A stretch of DNA of 64,000 nucleotides from Candidatus Obscuribacterales bacterium (GCA_019637435.1 JAHBVO010000002.1:1651519-1715518), one strand, 5' to 3'; shown: positions 25,575 through 35,459, counted from the stretch's first letter. Program-made: numbers and translations. Notes: generated by a model not told the origin, from the sequence alone.

Positions 25575-27575
25575 TCAGGAGCGGTGCGTGTCGATGATGC
25601 GCGTGACAATCTCATCGATGATGGCAGGATCGCTCTGACGGCGACAGTAGGCGAGATAGGCTTCCATCCAGCGTCGCAATTCAAGAAGCACGGCGGATAC
25701 CGGCGCGCCGGTACGCTTAACCTGGCTCAAGTTTACCGACACGCGACCTTCATGGTCGATGTTGAAGCGATTCGACGCCGGTGAGTCGCCGTGCACATAG
25801 TGCAGGCTCGCTTCCAGGATACTGCGGTTGTCTTCTTTGCCGATCACATCCTGAATTTCAGCCGTAATCTTTTGGAAAACAGTGAGAGGTCTAAACAGAC
25901 TCGCCTGTTGAATCGACACAAGTTTATTATCGATCAGCAATTGAATAGCCTTCATGATCATGTGACCCGGCCAGGATTCATGCGATCGAATCACTTCATC
26001 TATAGTCGACAGTCCGTCAATCAGTTGCACAAGGTCCAGAATATTTTTTTTATCGCGCTCGGACGGAGAGGTTTCGTCTATGTACAGAAGAGGGCGTTCG
26101 TTAGCCTTTGTCCAGAGGGTTTCAAAATTCCATACGCGTTCCAGTATGGTGTTTTTTCCGGAAGGTAAACCGCTGAGGATTTGATTTACTTGATCTTGCG
26201 CTAGTGCGGAGTCTAAAAGAATTTTGTCCAGTGATTGTGTAAAGGTGCATGAATCGTCAATTTCGGTTGATACTGCTTTATCTTTGAAGACGAAAATTCC
26301 TTCGGACCAATCCACAAGAAATTCAGTCATCGCATCGATGCCGACTAATTTGTTCATCTTCGCGTGGGTCGGTTTTCCAAGATTGAATGCGATTGTGCAA
26401 GATTTGTCGCGGTTTTCGACTGTGAGCAAACCGGTCTTTTTAGCAGTTGAAAGTGATTGCAATAGACCGGCCGTGTCTATCGCTCCGAGACTTCCGATCA
26501 TCGAGTCGCGCATGGAGTCTGAATTGACAGCGCGCTCTTTACCATTGGAGTCCTTCATTCGATCGACGTTGTAGCCACCGTAGAGATACTGATCGTCGAG
26601 CAGAACTTCGAGTTCGCGCGTCGTCAGATAACCCTGACGCACAGCCAGCAAACCTAAATATGTCTTCTGCTGTTTACCCCAGCCTTCCTCTTGCTGCAGT
26701 TCAAGCAACTCCTGCAATTCGTTTTCCGTCAATATTCCAGCTGCCACCATATATCGACCGAGGCGAAACTTTTTGCGATTGTGGTAGCAATTGGATAGAA
26801 ACTGAACTCGCGCAAAAATGGGATAGATAAAGCGTTGTGACTCCATCTCTTGAAGAATTCGCAGGGTCTCATCGGCGGGCAATTGATTACGCGCCTCCAG
26901 TGTGCGAACGATCGACTCCACCGAAGAGTAATCATCAACCAATTGCAAGACCCAGTTCTGCGGCGCGGGAAGCGAGAAGTCGCCTTTGATGGCTTTACCT
27001 TCTTCGCGCACGACTGGAACAGAGTTGTAGAGAATGTGTGTTGCAAGCGTGCTGCCACCACCGCGAAGTCGTCGGCGATCGATACCGGAGACTGTTGCGC
27101 AAACGTAGTCAGCAAGAAGCGGATGGCGAGCGAAGATTCCGAAAGGGCTGTCATAGACGTTGAGTGTCAAGCCACCTGATGAGTCGTCCTTTGACAGTGT
27201 GATAGCACCATCCGCTTTGACGAAAAGCAGAACGCCGGACGGTTTCAACAGACGTTTGGCGTACTGGGCAAATTTTGCCAGGGCATCAAGCGGCAGCGAG
27301 AAGCCGGTCTGCATGAGATCGATGATTAAGCCGTCGACTGTCTTACCCGCCTCAACCAGCCTGTCGAGCTGCGCGAAGAGGTTTTCTCGATATGAATACG
27401 TCAAAAATGTCTGGGCGGCGCCGAAGTAACCTCTCTCATCGAGGGTCAAATCGCGGTCCGTTTCCAGCTTGCGTCCCTGCAAGTCGTTGTTTGGTGGAGG
27501 ACGACGCAACTTTTGAAACCTTTCCGTGTTGATCTGTTCAATAATATTCCCATTTCGAGTAGTGTTCCAGATCAT
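25575..27575 (-). CDS. DUF4388-domain modular protein with methyltransferase-like N-terminus, 666 aa
   Basis: Residues about 50-190 recall the C-terminal half of a SAM methyltransferase fold (FAQYAKRLLKPSGVLLFVKA). Residues about 270-335 contain MshEN-like helices (FRLGRYMVAAGILTENELQE, LLAVRQGYLTTRELEVLLDD). Residues about 365-435 are a DUF4388 domain (LLQSLSTAKKTGLLTVENR, KPTHAKM). The C-terminus is helical. It has no signal peptide, so it is cytoplasmic. It shares modules with the proteins starting at 7735 and 56964. Proteins with these modules often accompany gliding or pilus regulation. The specific function is unknown. Confidence 0.78.
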   Translation of the reverse strand: MIWNTTRNGNIIEQINTERFQKLRRPPPNNDLQGRKLETDRDLTLDERGYFGAAQTFLTYSYRENLFAQLDRLVEAGKTVDGLIIDLMQTGFSLPLDALAKFAQYAKRLLKPSGVLLFVKADGAITLSKDDSSGGLTLNVYDSPFGIFARHPLLADYVCATVSGIDRRRLRGGGSTLATHILYNSVPVVREEGKAIKGDFSLPAPQNWVLQLVDDYSSVESIVRTLEARNQLPADETLRILQEMESQRFIYPIFARVQFLSNCYHNRKKFRLGRYMVAAGILTENELQELLELQQEEGWGKQQKTYLGLLAVRQGYLTTRELEVLLDDQYLYGGYNVDRMKDSNGKERAVNSDSMRDSMIGSLGAIDTAGLLQSLSTAKKTGLLTVENRDKSCTIAFNLGKPTHAKMNKLVGIDAMTEFLVDWSEGIFVFKDKAVSTEIDDSCTFTQSLDKILLDSALAQDQVNQILSGLPSGKNTILERVWNFETLWTKANERPLLYIDETSPSERDKKNILDLVQLIDGLSTIDEVIRSHESWPGHMIMKAIQLLIDNKLVSIQQASLFRPLTVFQKITAEIQDVIGKEDNRSILEASLHYVHGDSPASNRFNIDHEGRVSVNLSQVKRTGAPVSAVLLELRRWMEAYLAYCRRQSDPAIIDEIVTRIIDTHRS

Positions 27576-27646
27576 ATATTTGGATCTGGTTCTTATCTAA
27601 ATGTAGAACAAAGCATCTTTTCTGTTTAAAGCGTTTGAAACCGCTT

Positions 27647-28939
27647 CTAGTGCTCCGCCTTCGGCGCTGTGGAAGGAGTCGCCGGCGCTGCTGTTCCATC
27701 TGCTGCTGCTGGAGGCGCTACTGGTGCGCCGATCGTGGTACCGGCGAGGTTGCGGGCGAGATTATCCGGCGGCGCTATAAAAATAGCCTTGATCAGTATG
27801 TCTTTTTTGACCTTGCCGACATCGAAAATCAGGTCGTACTTAGTTCCTGTGACCAGTCGATAGCGGGCGTACGCATTTGGCGGCTGTGTCATAGCAACGA
27901 GTTTGTAAGGGTCTCCGTTTTTACCGATCAAGCCGGCGTACTTCATGTTGTTAATCAAAAGCGGGTCGGCGACCCATGCTTTGGCTAGATCCATGCGATT
28001 GGTCCGCACGCATTGCACAAAATAGGACACCACCGAAAGCGGAACGTCTTTGCCGGGGCTACCAGCCAGCTGGAAGTGACCGCCGTTGAATTTCAAGACG
28101 ATCTGATAGGAAGTCGACTTGGGCCGCGGCAGCGTGTTGCCATTGGCATTCTCGCTTGGCGGCGCGGAATTTTGCGATGAAACCGACAACACCAAGTCGT
28201 TGCCAGAGAAGCTTGCCTGACCGGATAAGGACTGCATAAAGTGTGATGGGATCTGGGAGAACGGCTCGCTGGTCGCCACCCATGCTCCGGCAACCGGTTT
28301 GAAAGCGCCCAGGTAAACCAGACCCGAAACTCGGTCGAGTCCTGCCACGCAGAGCATGCTGGGCCCTTCGACCTTCACCGTCTTTTGCACGACTTTATGT
28401 CTGCCAACTTTCATCGGTTTCGTGGTTGTCGTGAATGACCTGATGATTTTTGCGGCTGTGACGTTGGCTGTTTCCGGAACCGGTACGATTGAAACTCTCG
28501 CGCCTGTTGTGCCTTCCGGTGTAGTCGAGCCCGCCGACTGAATGACCAGGCTGTGATTGTGTTGTGAGCCGGGGAACGTCCAGACTCTTGCGCCGCCAGC
28601 GTCCAGGACTCGGGCTTGCATGTCCTTGAGTGCTTTGTTTTGCCCGATAACCGCTGTTGAAGGCGCCTTAAGGGTGCGGACATCAGTCAGGTAGATTCGA
28701 AGAGTTTCGAGAAACTCGCGCCAGGTACTGTCGTCCGGCGACATTTTGTAGTTTTGACCCTTCTGGTTAAGGGCCTGCGAAGTGAGGCTCACGACGGGCG
28801 CTGCCGCTTCGTTTGGGGCGCCTGATGGTGGTGCGGCGGGCGTTGTTTGAGCCGCCGCTCCCGCTTTCATTGCAGTTAGAGAAAACGCAATCGACAGGGC
28901 TAGTGAAACGGAAAATCGGTTTGGTTTCGAAACTGTCAT
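27647..28939 (-). CDS. hypothetical exported protein, Ala/Pro-rich termini, 430 aa
   Basis: The open frame begins at 29107, but I place the start at ATG 28939, which begins a signal peptide (MTVSKPNRFSVSLALSIAFS then LTAMKAGAAA). ATG 28990 is an alternative; neither has a strong ribosome-binding site. The mature protein starts with an Ala/Pro linker, has a central beta-rich body (about 90-400) and ends in an Ala/Pro-rich tail. No family is recognised. The pattern suggests a periplasmic or lipoprotein-like surface protein, but no lipobox Cys is seen. Confidence 0.7.
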   Translation of the reverse strand: MTVSKPNRFSVSLALSIAFSLTAMKAGAAAQTTPAAPPSGAPNEAAAPVVSLTSQALNQKGQNYKMSPDDSTWREFLETLRIYLTDVRTLKAPSTAVIGQNKALKDMQARVLDAGGARVWTFPGSQHNHSLVIQSAGSTTPEGTTGARVSIVPVPETANVTAAKIIRSFTTTTKPMKVGRHKVVQKTVKVEGPSMLCVAGLDRVSGLVYLGAFKPVAGAWVATSEPFSQIPSHFMQSLSGQASFSGNDLVLSVSSQNSAPPSENANGNTLPRPKSTSYQIVLKFNGGHFQLAGSPGKDVPLSVVSYFVQCVRTNRMDLAKAWVADPLLINNMKYAGLIGKNGDPYKLVAMTQPPNAYARYRLVTGTKYDLIFDVGKVKKDILIKAIFIAPPDNLARNLAGTTIGAPVAPPAAADGTAAPATPSTAPKAEH

Positions 28940-29174
28940 AAACGCCGTCACTGGCTGCCTCTCTCGATCACGGTGAACTACGCCGTTCATGTTAACAGGT
29001 TGGTAAAGTTGCGACTCTAAAAAACAAAATATCCGAACCGCCAATCTGGTGGTTTTCAAGGGCGTGTTTGTCCCATATAAACAAGGTCGCCGTGGGAATT
29101 CCACCATTGGCGGAAACCCTCACAAAGGCTAAATTTAGTGCAGATTCTCAAGGAATTGCAGGTAACGCGGTTTT

Positions 29175-31745
29175 ATGACATTCAGACCAACAGATTCCGC
29201 AATGAGCCCGGTAACAGATGCCGGCTCTTCCGCATTGTCGGGGTCCCCTGAACTCTCGCAAGCCAGTCTCTCAAACGTTTCGGGGGCCGATTTCGCCAGA
29301 GCCAACCAGTTCTTCCAACCGGCTGATGGCGGCGTCGCCAGTCAGTCTCTTTCCGGATTGGATATACAGGGTATCGCTGCACCTCCGGCGCCGATGGCAG
29401 GCACCGAAGCAATGGCGATGATGCCGCCTACCGGTGGGCTCGAAGCGACCGCTCTCACAGCTGCTCCCGGTGCAGAACCAATCTCCCCCTTGATTCAGAT
29501 GATTTTGAAGATGCCCGGTGCTATGGGTTTCGTAAGTTCTATTTTCGACTTCTTCGCAGCATTCTTTAATCCGACCACCTGGTTCGATTTGCTCAGCCCG
29601 GCGATGTGGGCCCAACATGCGGCAGCCGCCTTCTCGTCCACGGCAGCTCACATGCCCACAATCAGCATGATGTCCATGCTCCCGGCAAATGCTCCGATTC
29701 TTTCGTCATTAACCAACTTCGCTCAGCCGATGTTCGGGTCAGACCTGCTTTCGGCAAAACTGAATTTATCGCTCGGCAATCAATATAGTACGCTCGCCAA
29801 GTCAGGCGTCGATGCTATGCAAACCAATTCGCTCAACGTTGGTGGTGAGTTGACGCCGCAAACCGCGGTTTATGAAACAGGTGCCGGAGCCGGCGCCGTT
29901 CCTACTGATGTGCCAGCTGGTCATCTGTCGGGTCCGAGCCTCACAGACGTCGGTTCTGCGAATCACGTCGCGACCAACACCAGATTGTTCTCCGATCGAC
30001 TCGCTGGTGGCGGTTCATTTAATAGTATGAATCTGGCGACCAAGTCTCCGCTCGGAACGACCGGTGCAAGTACTGTCGCCAACAACTCGATGTCACACGG
30101 CTTGAGCCCGTTGTCGCAAGGACATGCCTACAGCCAGCCCGGAAGCTTCCTTAATAATGCTCGTTTCGAAGGCGCTCCTCAATTGGCTAACAATTTGAAG
30201 ACTTCCTTCGCACCGAATGCCGGTCACGACGTCGGCTACAGCATGAATGGCGGTATGGGTCAGGATGTCGGTTACGGCGGAATGAACTCGATGCCCAACA
30301 CGGACGCATCGGGAGCTACCTACGGTCCTTCCGGTTATGTCGGCAACAACGATAATTTGATCGCGATGGATCAGCCCACTCAATCTTTCAAACCAACTTT
30401 GAGCGGCGCCGATTCCAGTCAATTCCGTCAAGCCTCCATGTCCGGTGGTGATGTTACCGGTCTGAAGGCTAAACAGCTCAGCCTCGATTCGCTCGATGCA
30501 CCTAAGTCGGCCGCTACCAACACCGCCCACGGTGCAAGTGGAAAGCTGGCGAGCGCATCGTCGCAGAAAGTTTCAAATCTTGGTTCTAATAAACCGGCTG
30601 GAGATGCAGCTCCGAAAGTTTCTCATGAAGCCGCCAAACATGCAGCGCCGAAACACGTTGAAGCCAAGCATGTCGCTGAAGCTCCGAAGCAATCAGTGCC
30701 AAAACATGTTGAAACGCCCAGACAGATTGCAAAAGCAGAGCCTACTAACGAAGCGGTCGCTCAACAGCCTGAGCAAGTCGATCCGAATGCGGTCGGTCAA
30801 GACGGCACCATCGCTGATGGCACACAAATTGCCACTATCGATTCGACGGCAGCGACTCAGTATGTAGTTCAAAAAGGTGACAGTCTCTGGAACATCGCTA
30901 AAGATCAGCTTGGTGGCGGAGCCAAGTGGCAAGAGATCTATCAGTTGAACCAAAACCTGATCGGTCAAAATCCTGACTTGATTTATCCAGGCACCACACT
31001 TCAACTGCCGGGCGGCGGTTCTGAAATCGCCAACGCTGGTACGACTTCATTGACCAACTACACGGTTAAACCAGGTGATAACCTCTGGGACATCTCGCAC
31101 GATATGCTCGGCGAAGGCAAAAACTGGGGTGACATCTACAATCTGAACAAAGATGTGATCGGCGCTAACCCGAGCTTGATTCATCCCGGTCAGCAGTTGC
31201 AAATCCCTACTGGCGGTTCGGCTGCTGGTTCGGTGGCTTCCAACTCGATTGCTCCAGCGGCTCCGTCCGTTGACCCGAGCGCTATGGCTGCTCCATCGGC
31301 TCAAGCTGCTCAACCGGTTTCGGCTGATATGAGCGGGGCTATGAATGCTGAACCTATTAAGAGTATGCAGGGCACCGAATATAGTGCTGCCGGAGCCGAG
31401 CATTTTGCTCCTCAACAAATCGCTCCGGAATCTATATCAAGCTATCCGGATTCTCAAACTCTTGGACAGATGAATGCAAATTCTTCGGCCGCTTTCGAAC
31501 AACCGATTGCGCAAACCAAGGGACTGCCCGTAATTCCTGCTAACTCGACGCCAATCGAAGCTGGTCCTGGAGCCGCTTATGCCGCGACACCTCAAACGGC
31601 AATTGATGCTGGATCCATGACTCACAATGTTGCGACTGCAAATGATGCAGCAGCAACTGCTAATTCGATGGCTGGCAAGAGCCCGGTTGTAGCGGGTGGT
31701 GTGTTCTCCAACCTGAAAGCAGTTTTCGGTAAACCAACTAAGTAA
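29175..31745 (+). CDS. large LysM-domain protein without signal peptide, 856 aa
   Basis: Two LysM domains, at about residues 562-611 and 628-677, read YVVQKGDSLWNIAKDQLGGG ... PDLIYPGTTLQLPG and YTVKPGDNLWDISHDMLGEG ... PSLIHPGQQLQIP. LysM binds peptidoglycan or chitin. Residues 1-560 are Ser/Ala/Gly/Met/Asn-rich and partly disordered, with an aromatic hydrophobic stretch at about 110-150. A Lys/His/Ala/Pro stretch (HAAPKHVEAKHVAEAPKQSV) precedes the LysMs. Although LysM implies an extracytoplasmic site, the N-terminus (MTFRPTDSAMSPVTDAGSSA) is not a signal peptide. The start is at 29175, an ATG. Confidence 0.88.
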   Translation: MTFRPTDSAMSPVTDAGSSALSGSPELSQASLSNVSGADFARANQFFQPADGGVASQSLSGLDIQGIAAPPAPMAGTEAMAMMPPTGGLEATALTAAPGAEPISPLIQMILKMPGAMGFVSSIFDFFAAFFNPTTWFDLLSPAMWAQHAAAAFSSTAAHMPTISMMSMLPANAPILSSLTNFAQPMFGSDLLSAKLNLSLGNQYSTLAKSGVDAMQTNSLNVGGELTPQTAVYETGAGAGAVPTDVPAGHLSGPSLTDVGSANHVATNTRLFSDRLAGGGSFNSMNLATKSPLGTTGASTVANNSMSHGLSPLSQGHAYSQPGSFLNNARFEGAPQLANNLKTSFAPNAGHDVGYSMNGGMGQDVGYGGMNSMPNTDASGATYGPSGYVGNNDNLIAMDQPTQSFKPTLSGADSSQFRQASMSGGDVTGLKAKQLSLDSLDAPKSAATNTAHGASGKLASASSQKVSNLGSNKPAGDAAPKVSHEAAKHAAPKHVEAKHVAEAPKQSVPKHVETPRQIAKAEPTNEAVAQQPEQVDPNAVGQDGTIADGTQIATIDSTAATQYVVQKGDSLWNIAKDQLGGGAKWQEIYQLNQNLIGQNPDLIYPGTTLQLPGGGSEIANAGTTSLTNYTVKPGDNLWDISHDMLGEGKNWGDIYNLNKDVIGANPSLIHPGQQLQIPTGGSAAGSVASNSIAPAAPSVDPSAMAAPSAQAAQPVSADMSGAMNAEPIKSMQGTEYSAAGAEHFAPQQIAPESISSYPDSQTLGQMNANSSAAFEQPIAQTKGLPVIPANSTPIEAGPGAAYAATPQTAIDAGSMTHNVATANDAAATANSMAGKSPVVAGGVFSNLKAVFGKPTK

Positions 31746-31752
31746 CTAGAGC

Positions 31753-32290
31753 CTATTTTGCAACGACGCAACCGGTTGCTTCCAGCAACGCGTTTGCAGC
31801 TAGTTTCCCGACTTGGTTGGCGGCAAGTGGACTGTCACCTGTAATCAGTTTTCTATCGACGAAACACTTTCCAGTGACATCGTCGTTCAAAATTTCGACG
31901 CCAAGTTCTGTCAGTTTTGTACTTTTCGAAAACGCTCTTCACAGCTTCGTCTTCGGAGGGAAACGCCCACCATTCAAACTTTACCGGGTTGCCTGAGAGT
32001 GTGGCTATCTCGATTTCGAATCCAGCTTTATCCATGTGATACATCGGTAAAAGCGTCTCTACAGGATGGTTGCCAGTTGAAAACATCTTGCCGTTTTTCA
32101 TAAGCAAGTAGCGTTCATCGGTCGCGATCATCAGGACCTTTTTCTTGCCGTCCTTATTTGGATTTTTATATTCGGTTCCATCAAAGTCTGTTTTTGAAGA
32201 CGTGAATTGGCTGAGAGAGTAAGGCGATGGAAAGTACGCGTCATCCTCTGTTTTATCGACTGATGGTTTCCGATCATCCGAATCGTTCAT
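31753..32290 (-). pseudogene. hchA: hchA (Hsp31/glyoxalase III, DJ-1 superfamily) remnant with internal deletion and frameshift
   Basis: Residues 1-125 (ATG 32290) align with the N-terminus of HchA: EDDAYFPSPYSLSQFTSS, VLMIATDERYLLMKNGKMFS, TGNHPVETLLPMYHMDKAGF, ending at FEKYK. The next frame then reads KLTELGVEILNDDVTGKCFV and DRKLITGDSPLAANQVGKLA to TAG at 31753, the C-terminal 54 residues of HchA. Compared with the roughly 283-residue E. coli protein about 100 residues are missing, including the catalytic Cys/His region. The junction also shifts the frame, so the gene cannot make active enzyme. Minus-strand frame to 31853 is the truncated product. Confidence 0.85.
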
Positions 32291-32351
32291 GCCAATTGTC
32301 CTCGTTCCAGCTTGCCGTTGGGAAGTCTATCATGGCTCGCGAACGGAGACC

Positions 32352-33512
32352 TTAATCCGGCGCGACTGCGGCCAGTGCGTAAACGGCGTCGCTGACATCT
32401 TTAATAGAGGCGAGCAATCCGGGCTTTGCACTCGCTCTAACTTCATTGATTCCAAAGCTGGGCCAAAAAATATCGTTTTCAACCACGGCGGGTATCATCC
32501 AAAACGGCTTGTTGTGTGCTCGGCAAAGTTGAGCGAGTTCACCAGTGGCTTTACCGCTTATAGACTGGCTGTCGAGGCTGCCTTCGGCACTTATAACCAC
32601 ATCTGCGCTTGCGATTTTGGAATCCAGTTCGAGCAAACCGGCGATCCATTGAAAGCCCGGAATTATCTCGGCATCAAGTCCAATAGCCAATCCGAAGGGA
32701 ACGCCGCCAGCGGCACCGGCACCAGATAATTCGCGAGCCATTTTGCCTGTGTGAGATTCTAAAACGTCTGCGAAATTGCAGAGACCATGTTCCAGCGTTT
32801 CAACATCAGCCGGTGTTGCCCCTTTCTGAGGGGCGAAAACCGCCGCAGCTCCTTCCGGTCCCAACAAAGGATTGATTACGTCGGTGGCGATTCTTAATCG
32901 AACATCGCGTTTCCATACCTTTAACGCAGACAGGTCCACTGACTTGATGTCAATTAGGCTCCTACCGCCTGGTTTAACTGCGTTTCCCTCAGCGTCGAAG
33001 AACCGCGCGCCGAGTGCGTGCAAAATCCCGGTGCCACCATCTGTGGAGGCACTGCCGCCGACTGCCAGAACGATATTGCGATGCCCGCGTTCGCGCAAAT
33101 AGTTCAGAACTTCTCCGGCACCGACTGTAGTTGCGTCAAGTGGTGCCAGAGATTGAGGCGCTATGTAAGCCAATCCGCATGCTGATGCCAGCTCCGCGAC
33201 TGCAAGCGATTTAGACACGCGATCATCCGGATGTAAAAAAGAAAAATCGTCATCTGCTTCCGGTGCATTTTTTATCTCCAACCAGTTGGCCGTGACAGAT
33301 TGCCCGGTTGGACCGTGGACATCAATTGCCTGAATCTCACCACCGGTGCCGATGCTCAGCGCTTCAATCGTTCCATCTCCGCCGTCAGCGATTGGGGCAA
33401 GAACTACCTCGCTGTTTGGATCAAAACGTTTGATACCATCGCTGATGGCGTTCGCAATTTGAGTTGGCGAAAACGAACCTTTGTAAGCTGATGGAGTTAC
33501 TAAATATCTCAA
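32352..33512 (-). CDS. glxK: glycerate 2-kinase (GlxK/GarK family)
   Basis: The length (386 aa) fits the family, which is usually about 380. The start VTPSAYKGSFSPTQIANAI and PIADGGDGTIEALSIGTGG are the nucleotide-binding and family signature. VLAVGGSASTDGGTGILHAL and SGAGAAGGVPFGL are also typical. It phosphorylates D-glycerate to 2-phosphoglycerate, feeding glycolysis. The start is a TTG at 33512 (TTG AGA TAT TTA) with only a weak upstream site. It is next to the hchA remnant, so the two may once have shared a glyoxylate/glyoxal-detoxification context. Confidence 0.9.
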   Translation of the reverse strand: MRYLVTPSAYKGSFSPTQIANAISDGIKRFDPNSEVVLAPIADGGDGTIEALSIGTGGEIQAIDVHGPTGQSVTANWLEIKNAPEADDDFSFLHPDDRVSKSLAVAELASACGLAYIAPQSLAPLDATTVGAGEVLNYLRERGHRNIVLAVGGSASTDGGTGILHALGARFFDAEGNAVKPGGRSLIDIKSVDLSALKVWKRDVRLRIATDVINPLLGPEGAAAVFAPQKGATPADVETLEHGLCNFADVLESHTGKMARELSGAGAAGGVPFGLAIGLDAEIIPGFQWIAGLLELDSKIASADVVISAEGSLDSQSISGKATGELAQLCRAHNKPFWMIPAVVENDIFWPSFGINEVRASAKPGLLASIKDVSDAVYALAAVAPD

Positions 33513-33602
33513 GGCTCTAATCTGTATATTTGCGTTTGAATTGTCAAAAGCTTGGCTTGCTTTGCGAATTCATACTATACAGTGCGGCGTCGAAAATTAC
33601 AT

Positions 33603-35459
33603 TCAGATGCCGAATCGTCTCTCCATCTCCTGGCGCGCCTGGCGGTTTTCGGCATTATCCTGAACGATTTTGCCATTGATGCCTCTTATCATTTTACCCT
33701 CACCAAAAACCTTGTTAATTTTCGTTTGGTCCCAATCGCGAACTGCTTTATAAACTTCCGGCGCGCGTCTAGCCAGATCTGCCGGATCGTGACGAAGCAA
33801 CGAGGCCGCCTCAGCGTGACTTTCGTAGGGACTGGAGTTATACTCGCTCGCCTGCTTGACCTTGGCTCGCTCCGCCATTTCCGAACCATTGATGGTGTGC
33901 TTTTCGCCTTTCTGGAGTTTCGTACCGTCAACCCAGACCCAACTAGTTGACGGTCCACCTTCATGGTCGTGGTTGCCGCGTGAAGTGGGGCTCCACATGC
34001 CACCATTTTTGTCCAACATCACGGAACCAAACTTTTGATGATATTTCCAACCAAATGCTTCTCTGAGGTGTTCGATTTCCGGACCCGGATTTTTGCCGCG
34101 CCAATCGTCGGAGCTCATTTTGCTTTGTTCGTGATGAACCAACTCATGCAGTCCGACTCCTTTGAGCCCGAGCCAGCCCTCGGGATTGATACGTGAGTTC
34201 TGGAAAATGCCGAGAGCGTCATCTGCATATACTCCGAAACCCTCACCATGGGTGCCTTTAGCATCCGGACCGAAAAATGAAATTTTCAATGGCTTGCGGT
34301 CTTTGTCTCCGTCTTTACCGCTCAACATATCCATTTGTTTGGACCGATCCAAAGTGTCATCGAGGGCTCGCAGTTCTCTTGCCGCTGGTTGAACGGTGGC
34401 GCCTTCTTCTAGTCTTTCACCTGGCTGAGAAATTTCGACACCATACTTTCGACTTATTTCTTGTTGAAGTTTTTTAGCCTCACTTAACTCTTTCGATTCT
34501 GTCTTTTCAGTCACTTTGCCGGTTCGATCTCTGAAGGTGTACTCGCCGTTGGCGTCTATGGATGGAGAACCGCTTCTGGTTGCTCCGGTCTCGTTGCGCC
34601 AGTTCTTTCCGTCGCTACTGGTCCAGGTTCCGGTTCTGTCTTCGATTTGAGTGGCAATTCCACTAGAGTTTCTTTCTAACGAGACTCTTTGACCGTCTGA
34701 GCTTTCGATTTCCGTGCGAGAGTTTCCGTTTCTAAAATGTGTTTGAGTAGTTCCAAAGTCTGAGTTTTTAAAACTGAAATTGCCTTCGACATCGATGGTC
34801 GGGGTTCCACGCATAAACCGCGGTTGGTCCTTGTCGCCTGTGTTGACGAAGGTTTCTCCATCGTTTTGTGCTCTCCAGGTCCCACTTCTGTCCGTGAACT
34901 CTGTCGGTTTGCCGTCTGCGTCCCTGGTGACAGAGAATTCAGTATTACCAACTTTTGTTCGTTCGATTGACCTGTCTAGCGTAGTATCGCGAGTGGTGGC
35001 AGCCAGCGCGCTCTGGTCGAATGGTTTGCCGGTCCGCTTGTCACCGCGGGCGACATCATGCTGCTCTTCCTGCTTCGCCGTCGGAGTATCACCGGTCGCA
35101 CTTAACTGCTGGTCCGCTCCATCAATCAGGGTGAACTCGCTGCTCGCGAATTCTCTGGGCATCGCTGTCGCTGACTTATTGTTCAGTTCTTTAATGATGT
35201 TGAGGTTCTCTTGCGGGCGCTCGCCTGTCAGGCTGAGTTCCTTAGTCGATTCAACTTGGTTGCGTTCGCCTAATTCGTCGCCTTGTTCCGGGCGGTCTGT
35301 CAGAACGGCAGCAGCGCCGGAAGGGCGGTCAACATCGCTGGCTGTGAGCCCGAAACCGTTGGTGTTAGCACCAAAAGCGCTCGATGTGCGTTCAAAACCG
35401 CTGGATGTGCGCTCAGCACTGCTCCCACTAGTGGTATCAGAAACTTCTCGATTCGCCAT
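33603..35459 (-). CDS. large HExxH metallopeptidase-like protein, leaderless, 618 aa
   Basis: I start at ATG 35459 (MANREVSDTTSGSS), as the open frame upstream of it looks non-coding, though there is no clear ribosome-binding site. Residues 1-190 are Ser/Thr/Glu-rich and disordered. Residues about 190-330 are two or three repeats of a W/T-rich motif (DRSGTWRAQNDGE, DRTGTWTSSDGKNW, IDANGEYTFRDRTG) likely to be a beta-structure. Residues about 360-600 contain LHELVHHEQSKM with His 438, Glu 439 and His 442 (zincin motif). A downstream Glu in SSPYESHAEAAS is a candidate third ligand. No known family is recognised, and there is no signal peptide. Confidence 0.8.
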   Translation of the reverse strand: MANREVSDTTSGSSAERTSSGFERTSSAFGANTNGFGLTASDVDRPSGAAAVLTDRPEQGDELGERNQVESTKELSLTGERPQENLNIIKELNNKSATAMPREFASSEFTLIDGADQQLSATGDTPTAKQEEQHDVARGDKRTGKPFDQSALAATTRDTTLDRSIERTKVGNTEFSVTRDADGKPTEFTDRSGTWRAQNDGETFVNTGDKDQPRFMRGTPTIDVEGNFSFKNSDFGTTQTHFRNGNSRTEIESSDGQRVSLERNSSGIATQIEDRTGTWTSSDGKNWRNETGATRSGSPSIDANGEYTFRDRTGKVTEKTESKELSEAKKLQQEISRKYGVEISQPGERLEEGATVQPAARELRALDDTLDRSKQMDMLSGKDGDKDRKPLKISFFGPDAKGTHGEGFGVYADDALGIFQNSRINPEGWLGLKGVGLHELVHHEQSKMSSDDWRGKNPGPEIEHLREAFGWKYHQKFGSVMLDKNGGMWSPTSRGNHDHEGGPSTSWVWVDGTKLQKGEKHTINGSEMAERAKVKQASEYNSSPYESHAEAASLLRHDPADLARRAPEVYKAVRDWDQTKINKVFGEGKMIRGINGKIVQDNAENRQARQEMERRFGI

